NCBI RefSeq assembly: GCF_005937885.2
Contig: NZ_CP042176.1
Coordinates: forward strand, 2,785,501 to 2,849,500
DNA: 64,000 bases
Source: Bradyrhizobium sp. KBS0727
GTDB taxonomy: Bacteria > Pseudomonadota > Alphaproteobacteria > Rhizobiales > Xanthobacteraceae
Direction: 5' to 3'
The notes beneath the pieces were generated by a model. The model did no database searches and had not been told where the DNA came from. It saw nothing but the letters and a program-made list of their open reading frames with translations. Below, piece by piece: positions 44,083-53,191 of this stretch (positions are counted from its first letter, which is position 1; every line of letters starts with the position of its first letter). The translations under genes and the position numbers were made by a program.

Positions 44083-45303
44083 ATGCAGAAGAAATCTTCG
44101 CTTCTTGTGATGGTGGCGGCAATCATTGTTGCGTCGTCACTCTCGGCCAATGCGGCGGAGAAGAAGTATGGTCCGGGCGTCACCGACACGGAAATCAAGA
44201 TCGGTCAGACGATGCCCTACAGCGGGCCGGCTTCCGCCTACGGCACCGTGGGCCGGCTCGAAACCGCTTATTTCGAAATGATCAACGCCGGCGGCGGCGT
44301 GAACGGCCGCAAGATCAATCTCATCAGCCTCGACGATTCCTACAGCCCGCCCAAGGCCGTGGAGCAGACGCGCCGGCTGGTGGAACAGGATGAGGTGCTG
44401 GCAATCGTCGGACAGCTGGGCACGCTGACGAGTTCGGCCGCGCAAAAGTACCTCAATGTGAAGAAGGTTCCCCAGATCCTGATCACATCGGGTGCGGCCA
44501 AATGGGATGACCCGAAGGCCTTTCCCTATTCGACGTTTCTTTACTCGCCGTACCGCCTGGAAGGCCAGATCTTCGCACAGTATCTGCTCGCCAACAAGCC
44601 GGGCGCCAGGCTCGGCGTGTTTTCCCAGAACGACGATGCGGGGCGGGATTACGTCCGCGGCTTGAAGGACGGGCTTGGCGACAAGGCCTCCACGCTCATC
44701 GTCAAGGAACTGACCTACGAGACCACCGATTCGACGATCGATTCCCAGGTCGTGACGCTGAAGGCCGCCGGCGTCGACACGCTGTTTCTGATGACGACGC
44801 CGAAGTTCGGCGCCCAGACGATCCGCAAGATCGCCGAGCTGGGCTGGAAGCCGCTGACCTACCTGTCCGCCGTATCGACCTCCCTCAAGACCGTGCTCGA
44901 GCCAGCCGGGCTCGACAACTCCAAGGGGCTGATCACGGCGCTGGCCGTCAAGCGGCCGGACGATCCCCGTTGGGAGAACGAGAAGGACGTCCAAGACTAC
45001 AAGGCCTTTCTCAAGCAGTGGTACCCCACGGGAAACATGGCCGATAGCAGCAACATCGCCGGATATATGGCGGCCTTCGTGACGGTGAAGATCCTCGAAC
45101 TCTGCGGCAACGACCTGACCAGGGAAAACCTGCTCAGGCAGGCGACCAACCTGACTGATCTCGCCGCTCCGCTGCTGTTGCCGGGCATCACCATCACCAC
45201 GACGCCCGCCAGGTACACGCCATTCAGGCAGATGCAGATTGCGCGTTTCGATGGGACTACCTGGGTACCTGAAGGCCCACTCATCAGCGCGAACGAGCCG
45301 TAA
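44083..45303 (+). CDS. ABC substrate-binding protein, LivK-type (copy 2)
   Basis: A 406-residue periplasmic binding protein with a signal peptide (residues 1-23, ending LSANAA). It continues with TDTEIKIGQTMPYSGPASAY and GGGVNGRKINLISLDDSYSP. The extended match to the protein at 35060-36262 shows that the two arose by duplication. It is co-oriented with the dehydrogenase upstream (132 nt gap) and the thiolase downstream (40 nt gap), so it is co-expressed with the beta-oxidation genes. GAGGAAAAAG precedes the ATG. The ligand is unknown; the context suggests a degradable carboxylic compound. Confidence 0.9.
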   Translation: MQKKSSLLVMVAAIIVASSLSANAAEKKYGPGVTDTEIKIGQTMPYSGPASAYGTVGRLETAYFEMINAGGGVNGRKINLISLDDSYSPPKAVEQTRRLVEQDEVLAIVGQLGTLTSSAAQKYLNVKKVPQILITSGAAKWDDPKAFPYSTFLYSPYRLEGQIFAQYLLANKPGARLGVFSQNDDAGRDYVRGLKDGLGDKASTLIVKELTYETTDSTIDSQVVTLKAAGVDTLFLMTTPKFGAQTIRKIAELGWKPLTYLSAVSTSLKTVLEPAGLDNSKGLITALAVKRPDDPRWENEKDVQDYKAFLKQWYPTGNMADSSNIAGYMAAFVTVKILELCGNDLTRENLLRQATNLTDLAAPLLLPGITITTTPARYTPFRQMQIARFDGTTWVPEGPLISANEP

Positions 45304-45343
45304 CACCGATTGACCTGCTGACAGAACGCGAGGGGAAACGACG

Positions 45344-46528
45344 ATGAGCATGGATGTAAGGGTCGTGGGCGTCGGAATGATTCCATTCGCGAAACCCAGC
45401 GCCAGCGAAAGCTATGTGGAGATGGGCGCCAAGGCGGTGGCGGCGGCGCTCGCCGATGCTGGCTTGTCCTACGCGGCGATCCAGCAGGCTTATGCGGGCT
45501 ACGTCTACGGAGATTCGACCTGCGGACAGGCGGTGCTCTACCGCGCCGGCCTAACGGGTATCCCGATCTTCAACGTCAACAATAATTGTTCGACGGGATC
45601 GAGCGCGCTGTTCCTGGCGCGCCAGGCGGTGGCGAGCGGCCAGGTCGAGTGCGCGCTTGCGGTCGGTTTCGAGGAAATGCGGCCCGGCGCGCTCGGCTCG
45701 AATTTTCCTGATCGTGTCGGGCCGATGGCCCGGCATGCCGGCCTGATGGGCGAGTTGCAGCCGCACGATCCGAAGGCGCCGCGCGCGGCCCAGTTCTTCG
45801 GCGGCGCCGGCGCGGAGTACGCGGAAAAATATGGCACCGGTCCGGAAGTCTTCGCCAAGATCGCCGCCAAGGCGCGCGTGCATGCCGCCAACAATCCTTT
45901 CGCGATCTTCCGCAACCTGCTGTCGGTCGAGGAAATTCTGGCCTCACCGCGGCAATACGGGCCGATGACCCGTTATCAATGCTGCCCGCCAACATGCGGC
46001 GCCGCGGCGGCTATCGTCTGTTCGCCGGCGTTTGCCGCGCGCCACGGCCTCGACGGCTCGGTCGCGATCAAGGCGCAGGCGATGACATCCGATACCGCCA
46101 GCACGTTCGAAGAACGTTCGATGATCAAGCTGATCGGCTACGACATGGCCAAAGATGCCGCGTCGGCGGTCTATGAATCGGCGGGCGTCGGTCCCGAAGA
46201 CATTCAGGTGGTCGAATTGCACGATTGCTTCACCGCCAACGAGTTGCTGACCTACGAAGCGCTCGGCCTCACCGCGGAGGGAACGGCCGAGCAGTTCATC
46301 ACCGACGGCGCCAACACCTACGGCGGCAAGGTCGTTACCAATCCTTCGGGCGGACTGCTGTCGAAGGGACACCCCCTTGGCGCCACCGGCCTTGCGCAAT
46401 GCACCGAACTGGTCTGGCAATTGCGCGGCACAGCCGGTCCCCGCCAGGTGCGCGATGTGACGCATGCGCTCCAGCACAATCTCGGGCTCGGCGGCGCCTG
46501 CGTCGTCACGCTGTACGGCAGAGCCTGA
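45344..46528 (+). CDS. SCP-x-type thiolase / lipid-transfer thiolase (second copy)
   Basis: A 394-residue thiolase of the SCP-x lipid-transfer type. It has FNVNNNCSTGSSALFLARQA with the nucleophilic cysteine near residue 85, the QVVELHDCFTANELLTYEAL active-site segment, SGGLLSKGHPLGATGLAQCT (catalytic His of the GHPLGATG motif) and a C-terminal HNLGLGGACVVTLY (second catalytic Cys). This is a complete thiolytic active site, more canonical than the copy at 41769. It likely performs chain shortening of branched acyl-CoA such as propionyl-CoA release. It is 40 nt downstream of a binding-protein gene. Confidence 0.93.
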   Translation: MSMDVRVVGVGMIPFAKPSASESYVEMGAKAVAAALADAGLSYAAIQQAYAGYVYGDSTCGQAVLYRAGLTGIPIFNVNNNCSTGSSALFLARQAVASGQVECALAVGFEEMRPGALGSNFPDRVGPMARHAGLMGELQPHDPKAPRAAQFFGGAGAEYAEKYGTGPEVFAKIAAKARVHAANNPFAIFRNLLSVEEILASPRQYGPMTRYQCCPPTCGAAAAIVCSPAFAARHGLDGSVAIKAQAMTSDTASTFEERSMIKLIGYDMAKDAASAVYESAGVGPEDIQVVELHDCFTANELLTYEALGLTAEGTAEQFITDGANTYGGKVVTNPSGGLLSKGHPLGATGLAQCTELVWQLRGTAGPRQVRDVTHALQHNLGLGGACVVTLYGRA

Positions 46529-46745
46529 CAGACCGGCCGCATCGGCAACGGAGGCGACCGCGCCGGCACGCGATCGGTCTCACTCCGCTGTGGTTGCATT
46601 TGGTGGCGCCGCGATCACCAATAGCTGAATCGATGGCAGCGGCAATGGCGGTATGCGAGATGACGGTTTGACGGGGCGGGAAAAACCCGGCTTAGTTTTT
46701 CGCGAAGCGCAAGCCTCGACCGAAGCTTAAGGGAGACACGACAAT

Positions 46746-47990
46746 ATGGCCATCAACCGGAGAACATTCGGAATAGGCGCGTCCGGACTGCTGCTGGGAC
46801 CGATCGTGGCGCCGTTCATTCGCCGCGCGGGCGCCGCCGAATCGACCATCCGGATCGGCGTGGTCAACTCGATGAGCGGCAGTCTCGCCGCCTACGCCCA
46901 GGAAGGCCAGCCGGCGTTCGAATACGTCATCAAGAAGATCAACGCCGAAGGCGGCATCAAGAGCAAGGGCGGCGCCAAGATCGAACTGGTGATGGCCGAT
47001 GACACCAGCCAACCGGCGCGCACCGCGGCCGAGGCCCGCCGGCTCATTACCGAGGAAAAGGTCCAGTTGCTGACCGGAACCATTCTCAGCGCCCAGATGC
47101 TGGCGCTGACGCCCGTACTGGACGAACTGAAGATGCCGACGCTCTCGGTCTGGGCAGGCGGATCGCAGTCCGATTATATGTTCACGCTGGGCTATCCCTA
47201 CGATCGCGGTTACGCCCAGACGATCCACGACTTCATCATCTCGCTGCGCGACGACAGCAAGTTCGCGATCAAGACCGCGGTGATGGGTTACTCGAACTAC
47301 GAGGCCGGTCAGCAGGTCAACAAGTTCCTGGTCGAGAAGCTGAAGGCCAGCGGCGTCGAAATCATCGGCGAGGCCGCGCTCGACATTCGCGCGCAGGACC
47401 AGACCGCCGCGATGATTCGTATCCGCTCGCTGAAGCCCGATGTCGTCGCCGGCCTCGTCACGCCGCGTGACGGAATCCTGCTGCATCAGGCCCGATACAA
47501 TCTCAACTATCACGGCAGCGTTTTCTGCGGCGGCACCGGTGGCTATACCGACCTCTCGCTGTGGAAGGACCTTGGACCCGAAATCGGCAAGGCCGTGCTG
47601 ACCAAGAACCTGTTCGGCATGACCGGCTTCAGTGCCGGAGCCAGGATCGACTCGATGCAGAAGATCATCGCCGAATTGCGCGACGTCGCCAAGCTCGACA
47701 AGATCGGGCAGGGCGCCATTCAGTATGCACAGGCTGCCCGCGTGCTGCAGCAGATTCTCGAGAACGCCGCCTCCCTGCAGAACGACGCGCTGCTCGAGGC
47801 GTTCAAGAAGGTCAATATTCCGTTCGGCGATCCCAACCTCTATGTCGCCAAGCCGAAGGGCCTGCAGTTCGCGCCAGACCGGCTGCTCAAGGACGGGTCG
47901 GCGATGTTCATCCAGTGGACGCCCGAGCAGGATCAGCAGGTGATCTTCCCGAAGGAGTTCGCCCAGGTGCCGCCGCGGCCCCGCGTCTAA
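46746..47990 (+). CDS. ABC substrate-binding protein, LivK-type (copy 3, possible Tat signal)
   Basis: A 414-residue periplasmic binding protein that heads the ABC transporter genes. The N-terminus NRRTFGIGASGLLLG resembles a twin-arginine signal, followed by cleavage near GAAES. The mature part has STIRIGVVNSMSGSLAAYAQ and AEARRLITEEKVQLLTGTIL. It differs clearly from the two paralogous binding proteins upstream. The 217-bp gap before it contains a G-rich stretch and no recognisable gene. The ATPase gene follows after 9 nt, so this is the dedicated binding protein of the transporter. Confidence 0.92.
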   Translation: MAINRRTFGIGASGLLLGPIVAPFIRRAGAAESTIRIGVVNSMSGSLAAYAQEGQPAFEYVIKKINAEGGIKSKGGAKIELVMADDTSQPARTAAEARRLITEEKVQLLTGTILSAQMLALTPVLDELKMPTLSVWAGGSQSDYMFTLGYPYDRGYAQTIHDFIISLRDDSKFAIKTAVMGYSNYEAGQQVNKFLVEKLKASGVEIIGEAALDIRAQDQTAAMIRIRSLKPDVVAGLVTPRDGILLHQARYNLNYHGSVFCGGTGGYTDLSLWKDLGPEIGKAVLTKNLFGMTGFSAGARIDSMQKIIAELRDVAKLDKIGQGAIQYAQAARVLQQILENAASLQNDALLEAFKKVNIPFGDPNLYVAKPKGLQFAPDRLLKDGSAMFIQWTPEQDQQVIFPKEFAQVPPRPRV

Positions 47991-47999
47991 GAGGTTGCT

Positions 48000-48719
48000 G
48001 TGGCCTTTCTCGAAGTCGCCAACGTTACGAAACGCTTCGGAGGGCTGGTCGCGCTGAATGCGATCAGCTTTTCCGTCGAGAAGGGCGAAATCGTCGGCAT
48101 CATCGGCCCGAACGGCGCCGGCAAGACCACGCTGTTCGGTGTGATCTCGGGCTTTATTGCACCGAGCCAGGGCGAAGTCAGCTATGACGGCGAAAGCATC
48201 ATCGGCATATCGCCGGATCGCCTGGTCCGGCGGGGGCTGATGCGCAGCTTCCAGATCGTGCAGTCGTTCGCCGACATGACCGCGCTCGACGTGGTGACGA
48301 CGGCGGCGCTGACGCGAAGGCCGATGCGGGAAGCGATCGACTATGCCGCGCAGGCGTTGCTCCGCGTCGGTCTCGGCGGCAAGGAGCTCAAGGTGCCGCT
48401 GACGCTGTCGCTGCAGGACAAGAAGCTGCTCGAACTTGCCAAATGCATTGCCACCGATCCACGCTGCATCCTGCTCGACGAGGTGATGGCCGGCCTGACC
48501 ATGAGCGAGACGGCGGCGCCGATTGCGGTGATCCAGGAGCTGAACCGGCAGGGCGTCACCATCGTCATGGTCGAGCATGTCATGCCCGTGATCATGCGGC
48601 TGGCGACGCGGATGGTGGTGATCAATTTCGGCGAGAAGATCGCCGAGGCGACCCCAGAGGAGATATTGAAGGATCAGCGCGTGATCGATGCCTATTTCGG
48701 AGATCACCTCGATGCTTGA
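48000..48719 (+). CDS. livG: ABC transporter ATPase, LivG-type
   Basis: A 239-residue ATP-binding subunit. It has Walker A GPNGAGKTT near residues 37-45, the Q-loop region RSFQIVQSFADMTALDVV, Walker B CILLDEVMAGL and the H-loop VMVEHVMPVI. The signature region reads LSLQDKKLLELAKCIA instead of a canonical LSGGQ, which is a common degeneration in LivG-type subunits. It starts with GTG 9 nt after the binding protein and overlaps livF by 8 nt. Confidence 0.93.
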   Translation: MAFLEVANVTKRFGGLVALNAISFSVEKGEIVGIIGPNGAGKTTLFGVISGFIAPSQGEVSYDGESIIGISPDRLVRRGLMRSFQIVQSFADMTALDVVTTAALTRRPMREAIDYAAQALLRVGLGGKELKVPLTLSLQDKKLLELAKCIATDPRCILLDEVMAGLTMSETAAPIAVIQELNRQGVTIVMVEHVMPVIMRLATRMVVINFGEKIAEATPEEILKDQRVIDAYFGDHLDA

Positions 48720-49416
48720 GATCGAGAGCCTGACGGCCGGCTATGGCGGCGTGCCGGTGTTGCGCGATATCAACGTCAAGCTCGAGGCCGGCGAGATCGT
48801 CGGCCTGCTCGGCGCCAACAACGCCGGCAAGACCACGCTGATCAACAGCCTGTCCGGCACCGTCCGGCCGATCTCCGGGCGAATCCTGTTTCAGGGCGAG
48901 GACATCACGGCGATGCCGCCGCGCCGGCGCGTCGAGCGCGGCATCGTACAGGTACCGGAAGGCCGCCTGGTGTTTCCGGACATGAGCATCCGGGAAAATC
49001 TGCTGCTCGGCGGCATCAATAGCCGGGCGCGGCCGCATCGCCGCCGGCAGATGGACAAGGTGCTGGAGCTGTTCCCCCGGCTCGGCGAACGGCTTTCGCA
49101 AAATGCCGGTTCGCTGTCGGGAGGCGAGCAGCAGATGCTGGCGATCGGCCGCGGGCTGATGGCCGAGGCGCACGTATTGATGCTCGACGAGCCTTCGCTC
49201 GGCCTCTCGCCGCTCTTCGTCCAGTATATTTTCGAGATCATCGACCGGCTGCATGACGAAGGATTGACGATCCTGCTGGTCGAACAGAATCTGAATTTGA
49301 CGCTGCGTCACGCCCAACGCTGTTACGTGCTGGAGCGCGGGCAGGTCGCGGTGGAGGGAGTTGCCGATGCGGTCAGGGACGATCCCCGCACCAAAAGTGC
49401 CTATCTTGGCCTGTAA
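48712..49416 (+). CDS. livF: ABC transporter ATPase, LivF-type
   Basis: A 234-residue ATP-binding subunit with Walker A GANNAGKTT (an Asn replaces the usual Gly at the fourth position). It also has VPEGRLVFPDMSIRENLLLG, the signature LSGGEQQMLAIGR, Walker B VLMLDEPSLGLSP and the H-loop LLVEQNLNLTLRHA. These are typical of LivF. It overlaps livG by 8 nt and is followed by livH after 12 nt. It pairs with LivG to energise the LivH/LivM permease. Confidence 0.94.
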   Translation: MLEIESLTAGYGGVPVLRDINVKLEAGEIVGLLGANNAGKTTLINSLSGTVRPISGRILFQGEDITAMPPRRRVERGIVQVPEGRLVFPDMSIRENLLLGGINSRARPHRRRQMDKVLELFPRLGERLSQNAGSLSGGEQQMLAIGRGLMAEAHVLMLDEPSLGLSPLFVQYIFEIIDRLHDEGLTILLVEQNLNLTLRHAQRCYVLERGQVAVEGVADAVRDDPRTKSAYLGL

Positions 49417-49428
49417 TCGGAGGACGGC

Positions 49429-50295
49429 GTGAGCGAACTCTACCAGGCACTGGCGCAGGGCCTTCTGATCGGCAGCACCTACGGGCTGCTGGCGCTGGGA
49501 ATGGGGCTGGTTTACGGCGTCAGCGGCGTCGTCAACTTCTCGCATGGCGACTTCATCTCGCTCGGCATGTTCATGTGCCTGGCGCTATATTCCGCGCTGT
49601 CGCTCGATCCCTATGTCTCCGTGATCATCACGGTTCCGGTGATGACGGCGATCGGGGCGCTGGTTTACCTGTTCCTGATCAGGCCGATGGTCGGGCACCA
49701 GTTCCTGATGGTGGTACAACTGACCCTGGGATTGAGCCTGGTTCTGCAGAACGGCATCCTGATGGTGTTCGGCGGACAACCGGCGCGTACGCCATCGGTC
49801 GTGGAATCGAAGCTGTTTCTTCTGGGCGACGTGGTCCTGCGCGTGCCCCATGTGATCGCGTTCGCGGTCTCGTTCGTTCTCGCCGGCGGCCTCTATATCA
49901 TGCTGCGATCGACCGACTTCGGCCGCTCGATCCGTGCCGTGCATCAGAATGCCCATGCGGCGGCGCTGATGGGGATCGACGTCGGCCGCGTCCAGGTCAT
50001 GACTTTCGCGCTCGGCATCGGGATTTTGGCGCTGGCTGCGGCGTTGCTATTGCCGGGCACGCCGATCCAGCCCACCCAGGGCCTGCGCTACACCGTCATC
50101 ACCTTGCTTGTGGTCGTGCTCGGCGGCATGACCAATTTCGTCGGCATCATGCTGGGGGGATTGGTGATCGGCATCGCTGAGGCGTTCGGCACCATCTATC
50201 TCGAAGGGCCGCTGGGTTTGCTGATGCCCTACATCATCTTCGTGCTGATCATGCTGTTCCGGCCGCAAGGGCTGACCTGGAGTTCCTCGCGATGA
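49429..50295 (+). CDS. livH: ABC transporter permease, LivH-type
   Basis: A 288-residue polytopic inner-membrane permease of the branched-chain amino acid family. It contains GLLIGSTYGLLALGMGLVYG, VVNFSHGDFISLGMFMCLAL, the cytoplasmic ATPase-contact loop RAVHQNAHAAALMGIDVGRV and the VLGGMTNFVGIMLGGLVIG segment. A GTG start with CGGAGGA upstream is used. Its stop overlaps the livM start by ATGA. The imported compound is unknown. Confidence 0.93.
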   Translation: MSELYQALAQGLLIGSTYGLLALGMGLVYGVSGVVNFSHGDFISLGMFMCLALYSALSLDPYVSVIITVPVMTAIGALVYLFLIRPMVGHQFLMVVQLTLGLSLVLQNGILMVFGGQPARTPSVVESKLFLLGDVVLRVPHVIAFAVSFVLAGGLYIMLRSTDFGRSIRAVHQNAHAAALMGIDVGRVQVMTFALGIGILALAAALLLPGTPIQPTQGLRYTVITLLVVVLGGMTNFVGIMLGGLVIGIAEAFGTIYLEGPLGLLMPYIIFVLIMLFRPQGLTWSSSR

Positions 50296-51272
50296 GAGAG
50301 GAATTCTACAAGACGCTGTCGTCGCCGATCTGGTGGGGCGTGCTGGCCGTTGCCGCCACGTTGCCGTTCATGCTGTCGAGCTACTACCTGCATATCCTCA
50401 CGTTGTCCCTGGTCTATGTCGCACTGGCCTCGTCGTGGAATATCGTCGGCGGCATGGCCGGGCAGATCTCGCTGGCGCACAGCCTGTTCATCGGCATCGG
50501 GGCGATGCTGTCGAGCGCGCTGCTGCTCAAGCTCGGCATCAACATGTGGTTGGGCTTGCTGATTTCGGCGCTGATCTCGGGCGTGCTCGGTGTCGCCATC
50601 GCCTGGATCGATTTCCGCTTCCAGCTCGGCCATCTCTCTTTCGTGCTGATCACGCTGGCATTCGCCGAGATGGGGAGCATCATCGTCGAGGGGTGGGACT
50701 TTCTCGGCGGTGCGTCCGGATTGTTGCTGCCCAAGGACACCGGTAATTTCCTCGCCTTTCAGTTTGGCGGCGGCGGTGGCGCATTCTGGATGATGCTGGC
50801 GCTGGCGGCGGTCTGTGTGCTCGTCAATGTCGCGATTCTCAATTCACCGCTCGGCTACTATCTGCGTACCATCCGCGACAACGAAAAGGCGGCGCAAGCG
50901 ATCGGCGTCGACATCCTGCGCTACAAGATCACCGCCATGGCGATTTCGGCGGTGCTTGCTTCGGTCGTCGGCACCGCTTACGTCCGGTACCTGACGTTCG
51001 CGGATCCCTATCTGCTGATCTCGCCGGTCATCACCATCGAGATCGTGCTGTTCGCCACCGTCGGCGGTCTTGGCCGAGCCTACGGTCCTGCGCTCGGTGC
51101 GCTGCTGCTGGTTCCGCTCGGCGAGGTGCTGCGCGGCAAGCTCGGCAGCACACTGCCTGGCCTGCACTACTTCATCTACGGCATTGTGGTGATCGGGGTC
51201 ATTCTGGTGACGCCGCGCGGGCTGCTGCCGCTTTTTGAGGGGCTGTGGCGACGCTGGCGAGAGGCCCGCTAG
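50292..51272 (+). CDS. livM: ABC transporter permease, LivM-type
   Basis: A 326-residue second permease subunit. Typical LivM parts are LVYVALASSWNIVGGMAGQI, SLAHSLFIGIGAMLSSALLL, the EAA-like loop LRTIRDNEKAAQAIGVDILR, and ATVGGLGRAYGPALGALLLV near the C-terminus. It is the last gene of the transporter set and overlaps livH by 4 nt. The 147-bp gap to the convergent AraC gene has only a weak AGCC/GGCT stem followed by TTTTT near 51290-51305, which could be a poor terminator. Confidence 0.94.
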   Translation: MREEFYKTLSSPIWWGVLAVAATLPFMLSSYYLHILTLSLVYVALASSWNIVGGMAGQISLAHSLFIGIGAMLSSALLLKLGINMWLGLLISALISGVLGVAIAWIDFRFQLGHLSFVLITLAFAEMGSIIVEGWDFLGGASGLLLPKDTGNFLAFQFGGGGGAFWMMLALAAVCVLVNVAILNSPLGYYLRTIRDNEKAAQAIGVDILRYKITAMAISAVLASVVGTAYVRYLTFADPYLLISPVITIEIVLFATVGGLGRAYGPALGALLLVPLGEVLRGKLGSTLPGLHYFIYGIVVIGVILVTPRGLLPLFEGLWRRWREAR

Positions 51273-51419
51273 AAGCTGTAAAGCCATTTCACGGCGGCTG
51301 TTTTTAGGGACGAACATGGACATGTCAGACCCAGCTCCGGCGGAAAGGTCGCGATGGGTCCGACGCCGGGAGCGGCGATGATCCTCGAAAGCGGGGCAAT
51401 GGCGTGCTGCACTTGATCC

Positions 51420-52421
51420 CTATTGCGGGCTCCATTTGCCACGAAACTCTCTCGGTGTGACTCCGGAAAATCGTCGGAAAGCGCGAGTGAAATGCGCAGG
51501 GTCGGTGTAGCCCGAGGAAAATGCGACATCGATAATCTTGGCATTCGTGTTGCGCAGAAGCTTAGCGGCATTTTCAAAGCGGACCCCGTCAAGCAGGTCG
51601 GAATATGTAACGCCCGCGCTTGAAAGTTTGCGCTGAAAGCTTCTGACGCTGATGCCAGCCATCTCTGCGATTTCCGCGATAGTTGGAATTCTATCATCCA
51701 GGTAGGATGGCAGCATCAATTTGACCGCTGAGACGATTTCGTGGCCGGACGGCCCGACGCCGTCGTTATCTGAAGGCGCCGGCGTCTCGCTTGCGAGATT
51801 GGGGAGATCCAGGAATGAAGCGGGAATATCGATCCATGAGGAATTCTGATCCGATAGGAAGCGGGTATTTTGCCAGAGCGACCGAGTCTCAAGGCTCGGT
51901 TCATAGCGGGCTTCGAAGGCCATCGTCGCCGGAACCCAGTCGGGGCCGGAAAATTGCCTTACGATATGCATTACGTAGACATTCTGAAGCCACTGCGAAT
52001 GCTCAAGATGCGGCACCCTGGCCGTGCCTGCGAGCTTGCTGCAAATTCTCACGTGATTGTCGTAGCGCTCCAGCCACACACTCACGGTCGTATCTTCAAG
52101 CGATGCCCATTTGCACAATTGCTGCAAAGCAATGAACAGCGTCGGCGAGAAGCGGATGACGGCGCGCATCTTTTCGTTCAGGTGGCAGAATTGCAGCCGG
52201 CGCGCAGCTTCAAATCCAATGTCCGTGATGCCTTGCGATCGCTGGGCGGCTTCCACGAAACGTACGGCGAGCAGGATTGGGATATAGTGCTCGGGCTTTT
52301 CCTCTAGAGAAGCTGGAAGGCGAAACTTGGTCAGCAAGGCCTCCGTTGGAGCACCGGCCTCATCACAAATCTGAGCGAAAGGAATAATGAATTGGCAACG
52401 AGTCAGAGGAAGTACGGTCAT
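51420..52421 (-). CDS. AraC-family regulator with arabinose-binding-like N-domain
   Basis: A 333-residue AraC/XylS regulator. The N-terminal two thirds match the AraC_binding domain of OruR/ArgR-type members (IPFAQICDEAGAPTEALLTK, HLNEKMRAVIRFSPTLFIAL). The C-terminal double helix-turn-helix has TIAEIAEMAGISVRSFQRKL and IDVAFSSGYTDPAHFTRAFR, ending FSGVTPREFRG. It converges on the ABC transporter operon, so it could regulate that operon or be unrelated. ATG at 52421 is preferred; a GTG 14 codons upstream is possible. Confidence 0.9.
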   Translation of the reverse strand: MTVLPLTRCQFIIPFAQICDEAGAPTEALLTKFRLPASLEEKPEHYIPILLAVRFVEAAQRSQGITDIGFEAARRLQFCHLNEKMRAVIRFSPTLFIALQQLCKWASLEDTTVSVWLERYDNHVRICSKLAGTARVPHLEHSQWLQNVYVMHIVRQFSGPDWVPATMAFEARYEPSLETRSLWQNTRFLSDQNSSWIDIPASFLDLPNLASETPAPSDNDGVGPSGHEIVSAVKLMLPSYLDDRIPTIAEIAEMAGISVRSFQRKLSSAGVTYSDLLDGVRFENAAKLLRNTNAKIIDVAFSSGYTDPAHFTRAFRRFSGVTPREFRGKWSPQ

Positions 52422-52696
52422 TTCTAGGTTCTCGCGCAGAAATTGAGTTCGGCGATTTTTCACGTTTTCGGCGTGCGGCCTGGCTAAGCTGCCGAAAGCT
52501 TAATGGCTCCCGGTTGGCGTGTATTGCAAAATTTCTACTCGCTGCATTGGAAGAGGCTGGCTGGCCCATCGGGAGCTCGCCATCGGTTTCAACTTGGCGG
52601 CTTAAGGCAAGACCTCCGACGATTCTCCACCCATGCTCCAGCGAAAGCGGAGGCTAGACGAGGCGTCTCGGCTCTTCACCACATGTCTTCGGTCCC

Positions 52697-53191
52697 ATGA
52701 AGCCTGTTCATATTCCTTCCCGGTACTCGGTGCGGGCGGCGATTGCTGCCTCACTGCGTCACGGTGACGCAGCACTTCAACGCACCGCATTCCAACTAGG
52801 GATGAGCCCGCGCTCGTTGCAGCGTCATCTCTCCGCAATGGGCACCAGCTACAGCGACATGGTTGCGGAAGTGCGCCTCGATACTGCCTGCTACCTGCTT
52901 CTGGAATCCAACAAGCGCATATCTGAGATCGCACTGCGCCTTGGCTATGCGGGAACGAGCAGCTTCAGCCGTGTCTTCATGCGTTTGACAGAAATACAGC
53001 CCGTCATCTATCGGCGGCAACGAACTGTTCAAGAAAATGACAAGTCCCGACTCGGGAAGGAGTCGCATGCGGGCAATCAGCAGAAACCGCCGCGATTGGC
53101 GCGAAATGGCAAGACATCTTCCCTGTCAAGCGGGAGTAACCTCGCACCCCCTCGACAAGGGAAAAAACAGCATTCTAACGGCACTGACTGA
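52697..53191 (+). CDS. AraC DNA-binding domain only, probable gene remnant
   Basis: The first 110 residues form a complete AraC-type double helix-turn-helix: LGMSPRSLQRHLSAMGTSYS and ISEIALRLGYAGTSSFSRVF, ending EIQPVIYRR. No ligand-binding N-domain precedes it, although full-length relatives need about 200 residues there. The last 50 residues (SHAGNQQKPPRLARNGKTSS) look random, and their DNA includes one copy of a direct repeat. It is probably the 3' remnant of a regulator cut by rearrangement. A functional stand-alone DNA-binding protein cannot be ruled out. Confidence 0.6.
   Translation: MKPVHIPSRYSVRAAIAASLRHGDAALQRTAFQLGMSPRSLQRHLSAMGTSYSDMVAEVRLDTACYLLLESNKRISEIALRLGYAGTSSFSRVFMRLTEIQPVIYRRQRTVQENDKSRLGKESHAGNQQKPPRLARNGKTSSLSSGSNLAPPRQGKKQHSNGTD
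53095..53123 (+). repeat. 29-bp direct repeat, copy A
   Basis: ATTGGCGCGAAATGGCAAGA followed by CATCTTCCC. It matches the copy at 53739-53767 at 27 of 29 positions. The two copies flank the decayed HlyD-like fragment. The element may be a recombination scar or part of a dispersed intergenic repeat family. Confidence 0.6.

Noticed and set aside
46692..48707. Long open frame (671 codons) on the minus strand
   Set aside because: It is antisense to a clear binding-protein and ATPase gene. It has low-complexity His/Arg/Asp-rich residues typical of GC-rich shadow frames.
51273..51419. Terminator after livM
   Set aside because: Only a 4-bp stem before a short T-run is visible, which is too weak to list as a feature.
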